DNA of 64,000 nt from Cryptomeria japonica (GCF_030272615.1 NC_081409.1:21888260-21952259), one strand, 5' to 3'. Counted from the stretch's first letter, positions 1 through 11,853 are shown. Made by a program: numbers and translations. Notes: generated by a model from the letters alone, not told the origin.

Positions 1-1130
1 AGACTAGCAAAAATCAACTGAACACCAACAAAAACCAACCCAAAATTGAATTGAAACTAAAAGTAAATCTGAAATGTTTTTGGTTGATGCAAGATCGCTT
101 GTGGACCTGGACGCTCCTGCATCACATTCTTACACAATTTGGTTAGCATGGGTGAATCAATATAATACAATCGTTTACTTTTTCAACTTAATCACAATAA
201 CATCAGTTGCACAATATTATTAACAAGAACACACAATTTACATGGAAACCCTTATGGGAGAAAACCACAGCAAAATATTGCTTATATAAATCTCTTTTAC
301 AAACTTTGTAGACACCAACCTATTGGAGACACCAATCCCCACAATTTGTAGGCACCAACCCCACTGCTAAGTACCAATCTCTCCTTTAGGAAGCACCAAC
401 TTTCAAAACAAAGTTCCACCTTGAATGTTGCTTCTACAATGGATGATGGATAATTCAATCTTCTTTATAAGAATCTTGATCTTATATGCATGTATTCAAT
501 GGATTATCATTGGATTCCTTTTTATACCATCGCTTCAAAATAATTCTGCTCTGTCTGCTTTCATTCTTTCTTTCAAGTGTGCATATATATATCTCCACAA
601 ATCTCACTCACATCTTATATCCTCATGCCTCCATGAAGAGAGGCATCCCTTTAAATAGAGACAGCCTTGTAAAAGGACATGTCCTTTATTAACAAACCCT
701 GTCTTTCATTAATCCTGATTGCTACCTTTCATTAATCTTGGTTGCTGCCTTGTTAACCTTATGCTTTTAATCAAGCACTCTTGCCTTCTTACAATTAATC
801 GTTGTCTTCTTAAGATCATAATTGCTGCATATTAAGTATGAATGCTGCCTTTGTAAATAACTCCACAAATTCTTAAGTGCTGCCTTCACATTATAGATTT
901 CTGCTGCTTGTTTTCATCATTGCGTATTGAATATGATTTTCTTATACTTATCTTTGGTGATGTAATCTGCATTTATATATCTTTTCCAAAGTGAAGTCGC
1001 CCAAATAGGACTTGAATGTATATTGTATTTGATACTTCATAAAGCAGAGAGTTGGCCAGAATGATATGGCCAGTATGATATGGTCGGCTTCTATTTGCAT
1101 AAAATATTAATTTAACTTTTCCTTTGCTAT
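1..1130. other. No gene seen; LTR-like remnant on minus strand
   Basis: AT-rich DNA with no credible coding frame. On the minus strand, 235-270 reads as a GTGGTTTTCTCCC / GGGTTTCCATGTAAAT box, the same sequence found near the 3' ends of the copia LTRs elsewhere in this window. Around 305-400 a short ACACCAACC-like phrase recurs. I read roughly 200-420 as decayed LTR DNA; ends and duplications are not visible. If the NSA2 gene is intact, this whole stretch lies inside one of its introns. Confidence 0.35.
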
Positions 1131-1134
1131 CTTT

Positions 1135-1257
1135 GCATCCTCTAACTCTTTGAGGCATTTGTGGATGACTTGTATCTTTGTCAATAATGACGCCTTCAAC
1201 TAGCTCTATATCTTCCAACCTTGCACTAACTTTTCTTTCAACTATAATCAAATCATC
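1135..1257 (-). pseudogene. CCT5-like (TCP-1 epsilon chaperonin) exon fragment
   Basis: Read on the minus strand, the frame has a DLI..E.KV..RLED...VEG pattern followed by [13 protein letters not shown]. This matches the conserved intermediate-domain region of the cytosolic chaperonin CCT epsilon subunit, where a K-V-G-G-K-L-E-D...DKD.SHPQMP segment is characteristic. Similarity stops after about 40 residues; what follows does not resemble CCT. No other CCT exon was found nearby, so this is a lone captured or duplicated fragment, antisense to and probably inside an NSA2 intron. The assignment rests on recognising a family motif and not on a database search. Confidence 0.5.
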
Positions 1258-1476
1258 TTGACATCAATGACAATGTTCCAGCAGAACATAAATACTGAAA
1301 AATAATTTAATGATAAGAGAATTGCATTAGTTTTGGAACAATAAATGTTTCTTAGTTTATTAGTTTTGGCTGAACAATATTGAAAATTTTCAAACAAATT
1401 TTCACTATGTTAAATCTTATTATAATTAAATCATCTATCAAAAAATTATATGGTGACTTTTGGATTTCCTTTGCAG

Positions 1477-2047
1477 CCAAGCAATGGAAACGAATGGTTA
1501 CAAAGGTTACATTTGTGGGACCTGGATTTACAAGGAAACCTCCCAAGTATGAGCGATTTATTCGTCCAATGGGTTTAAGATTCACCAAAGCACACGTTAC
1601 TCATCCTGAACTGAAATGTACTTTCAACCTTGATATCATCGGTGTGAAGAAAAACCCAAATGGTCCTATGTATACTTCACTTGGCGTGATCACAAAGGGA
1701 TCCATAATTGAGGTAAGATGAGCTGGAGTTTCAGTTTGATGTTGAAGAGCAGTTTTGGTTCTTTGCTTTAGTGCCTCTGTTTCTTTTCTTCTGGTATTTG
1801 AATCTGGCACATTTGTGACAAAATATTACATGACTGACAGGTCAACGTTAGTGAGCTTGGTCTTGTAACTCCAGCAGGCAAAGTTGTATGGGGTAAGTGA
1901 AAGTAAAATGCTTCTTCTCATTGATGTGAGTTTGAGGTATATTTTTGTCATCTAAACTCTTATTTGCACATGCTTGCAGGAAAATATGCGCAGGTGACAA
2001 ATAACCCAGAGAATGACGGATGTATCAATGCTGTTCTGCTTGTGTAA
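1477..2047 (+). CDS. NSA2: NSA2 ribosome biogenesis protein, last three exons (partial gene)
   Basis: Three exons: 1477-1712, 1841-1892 and 1980-2047 (stop TAA 2045-2047). Acceptors are TTTGCAG, TGACAG and TTGCAG; donors are GTAAGA and GTAAGT. Joined phases are consistent. They encode the C-terminal 117 residues or so, with [50 protein letters not shown] and a tail ending [15 protein letters not shown], all hallmarks of NSA2/TINP1. NSA2 is a nucleolar pre-60S assembly factor needed for 27S pre-rRNA processing; its C-terminal half forms an eS8-like beta-barrel. Full-length proteins have about 260 residues, so the N-terminal half is missing here. It must lie left of the window across an intron of at least 1.4 kb, or is lost. 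Every visible codon is intact, which favours a real gene over a processed copy. Confidence 0.88.
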
Positions 2048-3774
2048 TTTTGATCAACGCATTTTTTTAAAATATAGAGGCTTTTTCCAAGGGGACCCTT
2101 TAAATTGTAATGGTCTGATTATATTTTTTGGGTAGGCAGTAGAGATCTAAATTGATGTCCAGAGGTGCAGTCCCTTAAATAGAAGGGGCCAGTTTTCCCT
2201 GTATAATTTTGACCGTTAAATTTTATGCATGTATTAACAATCTATGACAAAATTACTAAAATGCTAAAGAAATCTTGGTCTTAACATTGTATCTGAAGTT
2301 GTGCTAATGCAAATGGTCAATCTTTATGTCACTCTGGATCTTTGTATTGACAGTTACCTCATTGTTATGTGTTTTGGGTCTTAGTCACGCACTTCACAAA
2401 TTGGAGTACTCGGCCACTTTAATGGATCCGTCTTATAGTCTCTCATGTTCACCTTTAATCAATCTGTAACTGATGCTTTGCTCTTGCACTACATGCTTAA
2501 TTTCGAGTCATTTTATTGCTTGTGGTTCCTTATCTTGCAACCCTTTTTTGTTCTTTTTTTTGGGTTAGTTTATGGAGGTCTATTATGGGCGGCCCCAGCA
2601 CATCAAGCCAGAAAACAATAGAGAACCAAACAAGATATGGAAGTGGCTTGAGAGGACTACTCATGCAGGAGCAGAGCAGGTCAATAACGGGCACTAAAAG
2701 CAAAACAGACAAATTCAACCATCCAGCCAGAAATAATGAATTACACAATCCTTAAAAACAGACCTCGGAAGTTAAGAAATGCCCATTGGCCAACACCCAG
2801 AGCTGCAACCGTTTTTGTCACCTGAGGAAAGATTTAGCACTCGACCCATCTGCTGTAAGTATAACAGATATCAGTTTTACATCACCCTAAATAGAAGGGT
2901 CGTCAATACCAACAAACTGTACACTGCGAACCAATTCTGCCTATTTACCTGCTCTGGTTAACTTTCCTTTAGACAAACATGGGATAAAATATGCACTGGA
3001 GACCTCCAATGTACCTTTGCACTGGGGATACCAGAAGATGCATCATAGCTGTGCTCAAATCAAGATAGAATCCAGTGAGTGTTTCCATATCCCGAGTGAG
3101 AGTCCCTATCTTAACTTTCATCGCTTGGATATCTACTACCTCCTGACAAGTAGCACCAGAAAGACTTCCTTTATGCCCACCAACCTTTCCATGGTGTTCT
3201 CAGGTGCAAGGAGAAGCATTTCCCTATAGCCAGAAATCTATTGATGGGATAACTTGAACCCAAATTTTTATTAAAATCTGTTAGAATCATTCCATTAGAC
3301 CTTGGCGTACCATTATCTCCTAAGCCATCCTCTCCTAGGATGCTTTTGATCAGATTAAGCAAAATTGGATTTGGGCATGGAATATCTTACATAGCCTATG
3401 CATTGAGATAGGCCTTGTCACAAAGTCTCATGGCTGCCACGTACACTCCTTTGAACCATAAATCCCACTTTGAGAACCCCAATCTTGGCGGCTGTGAAGC
3501 CGAAACAAGCCACACAACAGCAAGTAGGGTTCCACATCAGACTGGCCACCTCATAAAACTCAAGAAACTCCAATAGTATAAGAAGCAGCTACACGTTATA
3601 CTCGTAACTCCACATGTGGCAGCCAATAACATTGTGACAATAACTGCATTGCTGTCCGGACATGAGCACATGCAACTATTCAAAGAGCTTTGACAAAACC
3701 CTGTTTATATTCTCAATATGATTCGAGGGTGCTAAAAAAAATCGAATCAAGGAGGCTTCTTGATCTTAATGGCA
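2048..3774. other. No gene seen downstream of NSA2
   Basis: The first few hundred bases should hold the NSA2 3' UTR, but I see no clear AATAAA signal. The rest has base composition like single-copy intergenic DNA. Short open frames on both strands (2516-2755, 3017-3229) show no motif I recognise, and no LTR termini or repeats stand out. Confidence 0.4.
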
Positions 3775-4038
3775 TTAACCCCTTAAAACCTCGATATTCC
3801 CACTCATACGTGACGAGAAAGGGAAAACATTCATGCCATGGTTAGCTAGCAGGTCCACTGCCTTGGTTTGTTCATGAAAACAGTGAGAAGGAAACATGCT
3901 CAAATTTTTTGCGGATGAGGGTAGCTGTTTTAAACAAGCTACATAGTTTTCAGTTAGGGCACTTCCCCTTATAAGACCATTCACAACAATATGTGAATGC
4001 TCTTCTACAAGAAGATGTTTAAATGTTTTCACTCGCAC
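3775..4038 (-). pseudogene. Remnant of LINE-type RNase H domain
   Basis: An 87-codon open minus-strand frame. Its middle reads F..LLVEEHSHIVVNGL and then HCFHEQTKAVDLLANHG. The second motif matches the end of plant RVT_3-type RNase H domains (vpREgNkvADxLAnlG), and the first resembles the preceding strand with E-x-D-S-x-x-V. The acidic residue expected at E-G-D-S is E-H-S here, so the active site is not preserved. No adjoining reverse transcriptase was found, which makes this an isolated fragment of a non-LTR retrotransposon or of a related host-like RNase H gene. Confidence 0.45.
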
Positions 4039-4360
4039 CAGAGACTATTACGTTATCACTATCTTCCACTTATCCACATTATTAGTCCTGTTGATCAGGA
4101 CATGCAGAACATTTATCCTCTCTACTTCGCTACTAATTGTCTATAAACGGTTAACCTATTAACGGGATATACTCGTTTTAATACTATCTTTATAATAATC
4201 TCATAATTAAAGTTGGTATACTCGTGGAATCCTTTTATTCTAGAACTATGTTTTCTTTATTTTAAAAATTAAGATGCTTAAGAATAAATGTGGAGATTAC
4301 TTTTGATTTCAGCAGCACATAGTTAAAATATTAGATTTCTATTGCGTCCAAGTAGTACAC

Positions 4361-4400
4361 TTTACTCTTCTTTTTCTTTTCCTTTTCTTTTTCTTTTTTT
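4361..4400. repeat. Pyrimidine-rich CTTTTC microsatellite
   Basis: An almost pure C/T tract made of CTTTTC-like units ends in a T run. Simple low-complexity sequence with no gene adjacent. Confidence 0.7.
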
Positions 4401-4501
4401 AAGATGTGGACGAAGCAAAACATCAATTGGCTTGACCAATCTTGAACATGTCAGTTCTATTGGCTTGACCAAGCTTGGACAATTTCTTAATTTTGTTGTT
4501 G

Positions 4502-4549
4502 AAAGTGTACTAAAATAAGCTTCCAAAAGTGTACTAAAATAAGCTTCCA
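4502..4549. repeat. 24-bp tandem duplication
   Basis: Two identical 24-bp units (4502-4525 and 4526-4549) beginning AAAGTGTACTAAAATAAGC. Just upstream (4420-4480) a separate phrase, ATTGGCTTGACCAA, is also repeated twice about 34 bp apart. Local slippage-type duplications in non-coding DNA. Confidence 0.85.
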
Positions 4550-5835
4550 ATGTGTTGGATGTTTTGAAAAGATTCATTTGGAAAGGTTTCAAATTCTAAT
4601 TAATTACGTTTTTATACATTTGGTATATAATCACACTCCTATACATTTGTTATAGGCAATGACTATTTTCCATACAAGATAACTTTCGATCAAAAACACA
4701 AATTTGCATAATGCAATTGTTTTTCAACATATTTTCTGCTATAAAACAGTATTGAAAAGACAGATTAAGAGGATTGAATTAGTAGAAATTACGTAAAAAT
4801 CTGTTGTGATTTGAAGATTTTCTATTTTTGATCAAATGCTGTTTTGTATGGAGGAGAATAGACGGCTATTTTGTTGTATAGTCACATATCATGTAAGAGA
4901 TATATTTATCCATATATTATCTATTTGAAGATAGTTGGATCCATAATTTAAATCTTATTAAGCTCTTCAATTTTAACAATTGATAGTAGAACCACCATCA
5001 AGAACGTTAGAATGAGGAGGAATTTGTGCTGGAAGAAAGATGTGATGCATTTGTATATTTGTATCTCAATATAGTTCATTGTTTCAATGATTGTTTGAAG
5101 TGTGTGTTAATTAGTATCGATGTGTTTTTGAACTTGACCATTTTAGTTTTGTTTGATGAGATAAAGAATAACAAGGCATCAAACTATTATCTACTTGGTT
5201 ACATCATTCTCAATAACTTGGCTAACAATTGTTATTAGGTGAATATGATCCATCTTACAATCTACCAACTTATAACTAGATGTTTAAATTATAAGTTTGT
5301 GATTTGTAATGTATCCCTCATAGAATTATAAGAGATTTTTCTTAAATTGAAGGAAGATCCACAAAAACATTGATCTCATTTTATGCAATCCTTGGAAACA
5401 ATAACATAATTTTTCAATAAAGTAGAATTTGCAATTTCAAGCTCCAAATAGATATTTTGTTTGACATTTTTTAATCACATACTTTTGTATTCTAACTCAT
5501 CGAAAGATTGGATCTACAACCAATTCTAAGAAGTTCATTTGGTTTAAGTTGTAGAGAATTAAAATTCTTGATTGAAGTTAACAAAATGAAATCCCAATCA
5601 AAAGATGAAAAGGGGAAATTAGAAAACAGATTGCTACTTTTTTTTTGAGTCAAACAACAAATGTTAAAATATCTAATTATTATGAAATCTTATTGTAGTT
5701 TTTTAAAGTTTTACATGTTGCCTTACCTTTCCGCCTGTGACAAACAACAATCCAGACAATATTATTATTAGGAACATCATAAGAAGGATCAAGCAGGGAG
5801 ATCCTCTCAATATTTTTATTTGCAATTGGAGCAGA
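4550..5835. other. AT-rich intergenic DNA, no gene seen
   Basis: The sequence is strongly AT-rich. The longest frame (5026-5238) starts at a non-ATG codon and shows only a hydrophobic, unrecognisable translation. A short T run lies at 5638-5646. I see no LTR termini, no tandem array and no coding motif beyond the doubtful one listed among the rejected items. Confidence 0.45.
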
Positions 5836-7144
5836 CTATTGTCGTGAAACAACATCTAGAGCAGACTCATCAAGAGCAGAGCATTGTTGCAGAACAAGAG
5901 CGGAAGCCTTAAGGCCAAAGGAGGCCACACCAGTAGCAACCGGGGGGCTAGCAAATGCCTCAATAATAGTAAGAGGCACAACCTCATCTCGAGAGGGGTC
6001 ATCATCTGCATGTGAGAAGTCATCAGGATCATCATAATCAAAACCCTTGACAGTCAAATGATCAATAGAAGTGTCTTTCTACCAAGTAGCAACACCTTTA
6101 TGGCATGAGAGAAAACAATCCAAAGATAAGTGGCCTGTTGAGAAGCATCTCCGATAGTGAAAGGGGAGACCCTCATAGTCCAACGATTGAGTTTATGGTT
6201 TATCCCCAACCATAAGAAACACATCCCCAAAGACAAACATAGAGATGTCAGTGTCGATTAAAATGCGAGCAAAGATAGAATGACCCATGGAGGATGTGGA
6301 ATTGGCTGATAGAGTTACCAATGGCCTTGTAATAAGAATGCTCCCAAAAATGAAGGAGAAGATTGGGAAGGCGAACCCATACAAGATGCACATTGAGTGA
6401 CTCGGTAAGAGGGTTAAAAGGTGTTCAGTGTTTGATCGAGAGAGAGTTAATTCCCCAAGCCCACAACTTGCCCAACACCAAGTCACGATCATCAGAAGAA
6501 GCAAATGAAGCAATGAAAAAACCTTTAGCACAAGGGTTAAGCTCAATACTACCAACAACCAAAGGCTTCCAAGAATCACTCACCTAATGATGGAAGTTAG
6601 GGAGAAAAGCCCAAAACCCAACAAATTTGCACACCAACCCACAATGTTGGTAGAAATCAATATTTTCTACAACATCTTGGCCACAAACCACCACAGGGGA
6701 AGTCTTGGCACAAACCACCACATCTTGGCCACAAACCACCACAGGGGAAGTCTTGGCACAAGGGAGAGGATGCGATTTCCCCTTGGGAGGGTGAGCAACA
6801 ACAGATTTGGCCACACGAACAAACCTTCGCCCACCAACAATGAAAAAAGCCACAGGAGGAGGGACCCCAACACTTGCAGAAGCCCTGCCCAGACCACCAT
6901 CATTTGAAGGTGGAGGGGAAGGCAAATGAGGATCTGCCATAGAGCAAGGTAGGTCCGTAGAGAAGTCCATATCCTTATTCAAAGAAAGAAGTGTCGTTGG
7001 ACCAACAACGACAATCCCAATAGTGGCAGCCCCTTTTGGAGGAAGCCTTGTCATGGCAAACCCAACAACAGCAGTCCCTGTGGCTGCTCCATTCAAACCT
7101 GCGACAACCCTATTTAAACCAGGAATAGGCAGGATAGTCATCAC
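5836..7144 (-). pseudogene. LINE ORF1 (DUF4283-type) pseudogene
   Basis: Reading right to left, the frame from 7144 opens with a proline/glycine-rich N-terminus. It shifts frame near 6584, then shows a DUF4283-like domain: KGFFIASFASSDDRDLVLG, then DPLTESL-like and VWVRLPNLPLHFW segments. A further shift leads to DYEGLPFHYRRCFSTGH, the zinc knuckle of L1-type plant LINE ORF1; its first Cys is replaced by Tyr. Two in-frame TAA/TAG codons flank this knuckle. ORF1 proteins bind the element RNA in the ribonucleoprotein particle. At least two frameshifts, the lost Cys and the stops make it non-functional. No ORF2 (endonuclease/RT) follows in the expected position left of 5836, so the element is truncated. 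Confidence 0.75.
6673..6761. repeat. 48-bp tandem repeat inside LINE ORF1
   Basis: A 48-bp unit beginning CATCTTGGCCACAAACCACC occurs at 6673-6720 and again, nearly complete, from 6721 to about 6761. Because 48 is a multiple of three, the minus frame simply repeats a 16-residue VVVCGQDVV-type segment. Confidence 0.9.
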
Positions 7145-7584
7145 AACAATTTGTCAATATCTCAAAACTAATGAAATTATGATTTACATGTTTTGTTATT
7201 TCATTGCAATAATTAGCATTTATTTTCAACAATGTCAGATTCCTTTTTAAAATACTTTCATGCTTTTGATGACCCATTTGATAATAATGAAATTACCTTT
7301 TATGAGTCATATAGTAGTGATGATCTTGATATGTTGAATGAATCTCTTGATAATTTTATGTCTACCAAGCCATCCTTAGTGACTAGTAAACCATCCTTTT
7401 ACAAAGATTGATTAACATGATATATGTGATCGATTCTAAGTATCAACCGTTTAGTAGTAACGACTTTGCCATGTTAGTTGAAGCTCTTGATGATTTCATC
7501 TCTACTAAACCCTCTCCAAAGGCTACCAAACCATCCTTTTGTCAAATATTAATCAATTGATACATGTGAATGGTTATAAACAAG

Positions 7585-7760
7585 AATTTCAAACTCCTAA
7601 CAAACTTGTGATTACTGTCAAGGGTGGTAACAATCCTAATGTCTTTCAAACTCCTAACAAACCTGTAATCGTTGTTAAGGTTGGTAGTAATCCTCAAATT
7701 TCTCAAACTCTTAATAAGCCAATGATTATGGTTAAAGGAGGGAATACTCCTAAGTGTCTT
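7585..7760 (+). repeat. Three 57-bp in-frame repeats
   Basis: CAAACTCCTAACAAA or close variants occur at 7590, 7647 and 7704, a spacing of exactly 57 bp. They encode three 19-residue units of the form QTPNKPVI.VKGGN.P. The phase-preserving spacing suggests duplication while the protein was still under selection. Confidence 0.88.
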
Positions 7761-8523
7761 TATGAGTATGCTAAGCAAATCACTCAAAACAGATATAATG
7801 CGGTCGCCCACACATATAACACAAGAAATAATAGGCAATCTAATTTTCCTTTGATTATTCCTTTTTCTCTTCCTATTCTTCAACCATTGCTTCCTCTAGC
7901 ACCTCATCTTTCTCAATATCTTGGAAATGAATATGATCTTATTGAACAACTTCGAGCAACTCCTGCCAAGATATCCCTGTGGGATTTGATTCAAACTTCT
8001 TCCACATATCATGGAATGTTACAAGATGATTTAAAGAAGATGGATGTCCCACATACTATGACACCTAACAATGCAACTTCATTGATAGATTGCATGCATG
8101 CAACCAAGGTTGACATTGTGTTTTCTCAAAATGAATTACCTCCTATAGAGATTCAAAATCAATATGATCCTCTTATGATTGTTGTCCTTATTAATGCTAA
8201 TGCTATAAAAACATTGGTGGACAATGGATATGGGCTTAATGCTTGTAGCATTGAATTCTTACACACGATCAAAGTGGATACTTCTCTTATTCAATTTGAT
8301 TCTCTTTCTATTCGTGGTTTAGACAATGTTGCTAGAGCTTTATTAGGTACTGTAACCTTGCCCATTAAGGTGGGTCCTTTTATCTTGCCTATGCCCATTC
8401 AAGTCATGCCCGATAATCTTACTTATAACCTTCTTCTAGGAAGACCTTGGATTCATGTTATGCAAGTTACTCCTTCAACTCTTCATCACAAAATCAAATT
8501 CATTTACGAAAATTAGATGTATA

Positions 8524-8528
8524 CTTTG
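8524..8528. repeat. Target-site duplication CTTTG, left of copia 1
   Basis: CTTTG at 8524-8528 is repeated at 14724-14728. Removing copia 1 plus one copy restores an uninterrupted gypsy A reading frame across the joint. Confidence 0.93.
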
Positions 8529-8976
8529 TGTGAGATTTTGCCAAGATCAAGGGCACAATGAAAAGCATAAAGAGAGACAATAGAATGACAAGAACAAACT
8601 GTAATCTCATCAATATACAAATGATCAACTGGATTAACCAATACAATGAATATGAGCCTGCTTATATAGGCAAGGCCATATTGATATACGAGCACACAAT
8701 CATGACATGTGGCTCAATGAGAAACAAGGGTAGGTAAGAAATATTAGGGGTAGGTAGGAGAAATAACATAATATTCCACAAGAGGTGGATGACCCACCGA
8801 ATGTGGGTGTAATAGAAAAATAAGACCACAAAAAGTGGAATTTCTCCTACAAGCTATATCCCTATGTGCACACTTCCCTAAGTGTCTCATATCCAAACTA
8901 CAAAGAGATGCATTATCCTAAGTTAACTTAAGTAAAGTGTAATAATATCCATGATGAATATTTATTTACACCAACA
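8529..8976 (-). repeat. Copia 1 LTR (3' LTR in element orientation)
   Basis: Starts TGTGAGATTTTGCC and ends TTTACACCAACA on the plus strand. It pairs with 14275-14723. A C-rich run follows immediately at 8977 (G-rich on the minus strand), which is the polypurine tract for plus-strand priming. Confidence 0.93.
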
Positions 8977-9299
8977 CCCCCCGTTAAGTGCAACTTAGGG
9001 GAATGAAGACTCAAGTCAACAATGCAAGATGGGTCCCGACTACTAGGCCATGATAGGTACCCATGTACAATATGCAAATGCAAGCAAAACTATGCAATGC
9101 AATCTCTCACAAATAGAGAAAGAGAGAAAACCCAGTGGGAAAAAAATCCTCCCCAAAAGAGAGATGAATGTACAAAAGACTCTCAAAGAAGGACAAAACC
9201 TCAAAGAGGAAAAAGTCTTCCCATAAGAGAGGAAGGAGAAGTCAGCTGACCCCCCCTAATGAGACAGCCCGCACCCCCAGGAGAGCTCGTGACTGCTAG

Positions 9300-11015
9300 A
9301 ACTTACTCTCGGTGAAAGGTTTGGTGAATATGTCTGCAACCTGCTCCACTGTAGGACAATATTGCAAATAAATGACCTGCTCCTGAATCAACTCTCGAAT
9401 GTAGTGCATATGGATCTCTATCTATTTGGTTCGCTGATGTTGGACCGGGTTCTTCGAGATGGTAATAGCACTCTGATTGTCATAATGTAGAATTGTCGGT
9501 TGTGGAATAGTGATCCCAAACTTTGTGAGAATCTGCTAAAGCCAAATGGTCAGTCACTGCGTTAATAGCTCCTCGATACTCAACCTCAGTCGAAGAGAGA
9601 GCAATAGCATGTTGCTTCTTGATCTGCCAACAAATGGGGCCCAAACCAAGGTGAAAACTGTAACCTGAAGTAGACTTACGATCATCAAGATCGCCAGCCC
9701 AATCGGAGTCTGTGTAACCAACCAAGCGAAGTCCTGTGCCTGCTGCATAATGAATCCCATAGTGATGTGTACCCTGGATGTAATGAAGAATGAATTTGGC
9801 AGATCTCCAATGAAGCTCATGTGGTTCCTGCATGAGGCGGGAAACCATGCCAACTGCAAATGAAATATCAGGGTGTGTTGGAGTCAAGTAGATGAGACTA
9901 CCCACAAGGTGACAATACAATGTGGCATCAACTGGTGGAGAAGAGCATTGAGCCTCAAGCTTGACTCCTAAAAGAAAGGGAGTCGGGGAAGGCTCACAAT
10001 CAACCATATGAAAGCGTGCAAGTAGATCAAGAGCATACTTGGGCTGCGATAGTGTAATCCCGGAAGGTGATTGTGAAATCTCTATATCGAGAAAGTAGTG
10101 TAAAAGACCCAAGTCAGTCATAGCAAATCTCTCATGCAAAGCAGGTTTGACCCTGCTAATGATGGATGCAGTGCTCCCTGTAATGATCAAATAATCAACA
10201 TAGAGCACAAGTATCAAGTGAGAGTCATCTTGTCGCAAAATGTAGACATTTGGATTAGAATGACACCTGGTGAACCCTGCTAAGAGAAGAAATGAATCCA
10301 TCTTGGCGTACCAAGCCCTGGGGGCCTGCTTAAGGCCATACAAAGATTTCCTTAGTCTGCAAACCAAGGAAGAATCTTGGATGAAACCCTGTGGGTGCTC
10401 CATATAAATCTCCTCATCAAGATCCCCATGAAGCAAAACACTCTTCACATCCACCTGATGTACAACCCAACCATGAGCTGCAACAATAACAAGTGTCAAG
10501 TGAATGGAGTTCATCTTGGCTACGGGCGCAAAGGTCTCAGTGTAGTCAACACCTGAAACATGAGAGAAACCTTTTGCAACAAGCTGAGCCTTATACTTAT
10601 CCACACTACCATCTGCTACAAACTTGGTTCGATAGATCCACTTACATCGAACCATATTTCTCCCCTTAGGGAGAGGGACTAACTCCCATGTGTTGTTCCT
10701 CGTCAAGGAACTATACTCTTCTTCCATAGTGTGGTTCCACTCAGGAACCCCTGATACTTCCCGAAATGTTTGTGGATCGAAAGCGATAGCAATGAATGCA
10801 TGTGGAAGGTCATGATGTTGTGATTGAGTTCTCTGTGTATCTGAAGTATCCCCAACAAGAGAATTCACTGACTCAAGTGTCTGTCGAGCCCAACAAGGTC
10901 TAGGTGGAGGTGGAGAATGAGGCTCGTCAACTGCAAGTGGACCCGACGGAGGTGTAACCCTATGAGTCAGAGTTGAAGGAGTCATCATCTGAATCGCTAG
11001 CATCACTATCCGCAA
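9300..11015 (-). pseudogene. Copia 1 reverse transcriptase and RNase H
   Basis: The minus frame 11015-9480 (511 codons) holds the copia RT: WNHTMEEEYSSL, NNTWELVPLP, KARLVAKGF-like and DVKSVLLHGDLDEEIYM motifs, then LYGLKQAPRAWY. The catalytic YVDD box reads LYVDYLIITGS, so the second Asp is Tyr and polymerase activity is lost. RNase H follows with SDWAGDLDDRKSTSGYSF and ALSSTEVEYR. After a shift near 9480 the C-terminus (IHMHYIRELI, VADIFTKPF) continues to about 9300. RT copies the RNA into DNA inside the virus-like particle; RNase H removes the RNA strand. Confidence 0.93.
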
Positions 11016-11853
11016 AGGAGGAAGGTGGAGGAGGTAAAGAGGCTAATCTAGGAGAGCTTTCCTCAAAATGAACACTCCTCTCAATAAACACCTCATGTGT
11101 CTCAGGATCCATCAATCTATATGCCTTAACATCCTCAGGATATCCAACAAATATGCAAGGCCTACTCTGAGGTTCCAATGCCTTGCGTTTCTGTAGAGGC
11201 ATGCAAGCCCATGCTAGACACCCAAAGACTCTGAAATGTCTCACAATCGGTTTCCTACCAACCCAAGCCTCAAAAGGAGTAATACCTTGCAAAGCTTTGT
11301 GAGGAACCCGATTCTGGATGTGTGTGGCACAACTGATATCCTCTGCCCAAAAGGTGGGATCAAGAGAATGTGCATGTATCATACAACTAGTCATTTCTTT
11401 GAGAGTTCTATTCTTTCGCTCTGCAACTCCGTTCTGCTATGGAGTGTATGCAATAGAATGCTGAAGATCAATCCCCTCAAATGTACAAAAATCCTCAAGT
11501 CTTTTGTTCACATATTCCCTTCCATTATCTGTACGAAGAATCTTGACCACGTTCCCAGATTGTTTCTCCACACGAGTCTTGAAGTCCTGAAATCTGTCAA
11601 ATACTTCACTCTTATGAATAAGAAAGTAGACCCAAGTGAAGCGGGCGTAGTCATCAATGAAGGTGAGGACATAGCGGGCCTTACTAAATGAAGGTGCTGG
11701 AAATGGACCTGCTACATAGCTGTGAACAAGCTGAAGAACTTCCAAAGCTCTCCAAGCTTTCCCCTTTTCAAACTTATCCTCAGGATGCTTGCCCATGGAA
11801 CAACCTGAACATACACCCTCTGAAAAACTGATTCGAGGTAGACCTGTGACCAT
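10960..11853 (-). pseudogene. Copia 1 integrase
   Basis: Two pieces in one domain: 11853-11437 and 11394-10960, joined across a TAG at 11437-11439 just before an NGVAERKNRT motif. It has the CSGC..GK zinc region and a catalytic core with TFIDDYARFTWVYF and ILRTDNGREY, then WAEDISCATHIQNR. The first core Asp, expected as H-[ST]-D before GPF, is Tyr (VHSYVAGPF). Integrase inserts the cDNA into the genome; with that residue lost it would be inactive. The C-terminal part overlaps the RT frame by 56 bp because of a frameshift. Confidence 0.9.

Larger units (their letters stand above)
7231..8528 (+). pseudogene. Gypsy A gag C-terminus and aspartic protease
   Basis: A frame opens at ATG 7231 (acidic, SSDDLDMLNESLDNF) and stops at 7408. 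After a frame change a 325-codon frame runs 7539-8516. This holds three 19-residue repeats, then an LRATPAKISLWDLI motif typical of the linker before the Tat protease, then a retropepsin-like fold ending LLLGRPWIH, followed by KIKF. The catalytic D-[ST]-G appears as VDNGYGLN, so the active site is altered to D-N-G. A TAG at 8514-8516 ends the frame, but the translation resumes on the far side of copia 1 without loss. Confidence 0.75.

Noticed and set aside
305-320. TGTAGACACC near 307, identical to the start of the gypsy B LTR
   Set aside because: Similarity ends after ten or so bases; the following ACACCAACC phrases are unrelated to the gypsy B LTR.
3171-3362. Minus-strand frame resembling the first strand of an RNase H domain (NGMILTDFNKNLG)
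   Set aside because: It lies on the wrong side of the RNase H remnant at 3775-4038 for that strand, and the match is weak.
5026-5238. 70-codon open frame in intergenic DNA
   Set aside because: Non-ATG start, no motif, composition like the surrounding AT-rich sequence.
5752-5830. Plus-strand RIKQGDPL-like reading near 5780, similar to the QGDPL box of LINE reverse transcriptases
   Set aside because: Only about ten residues match, no other RT motif lies in any frame on either side, and the strand is opposite to the adjacent LINE ORF1. Too short to call.
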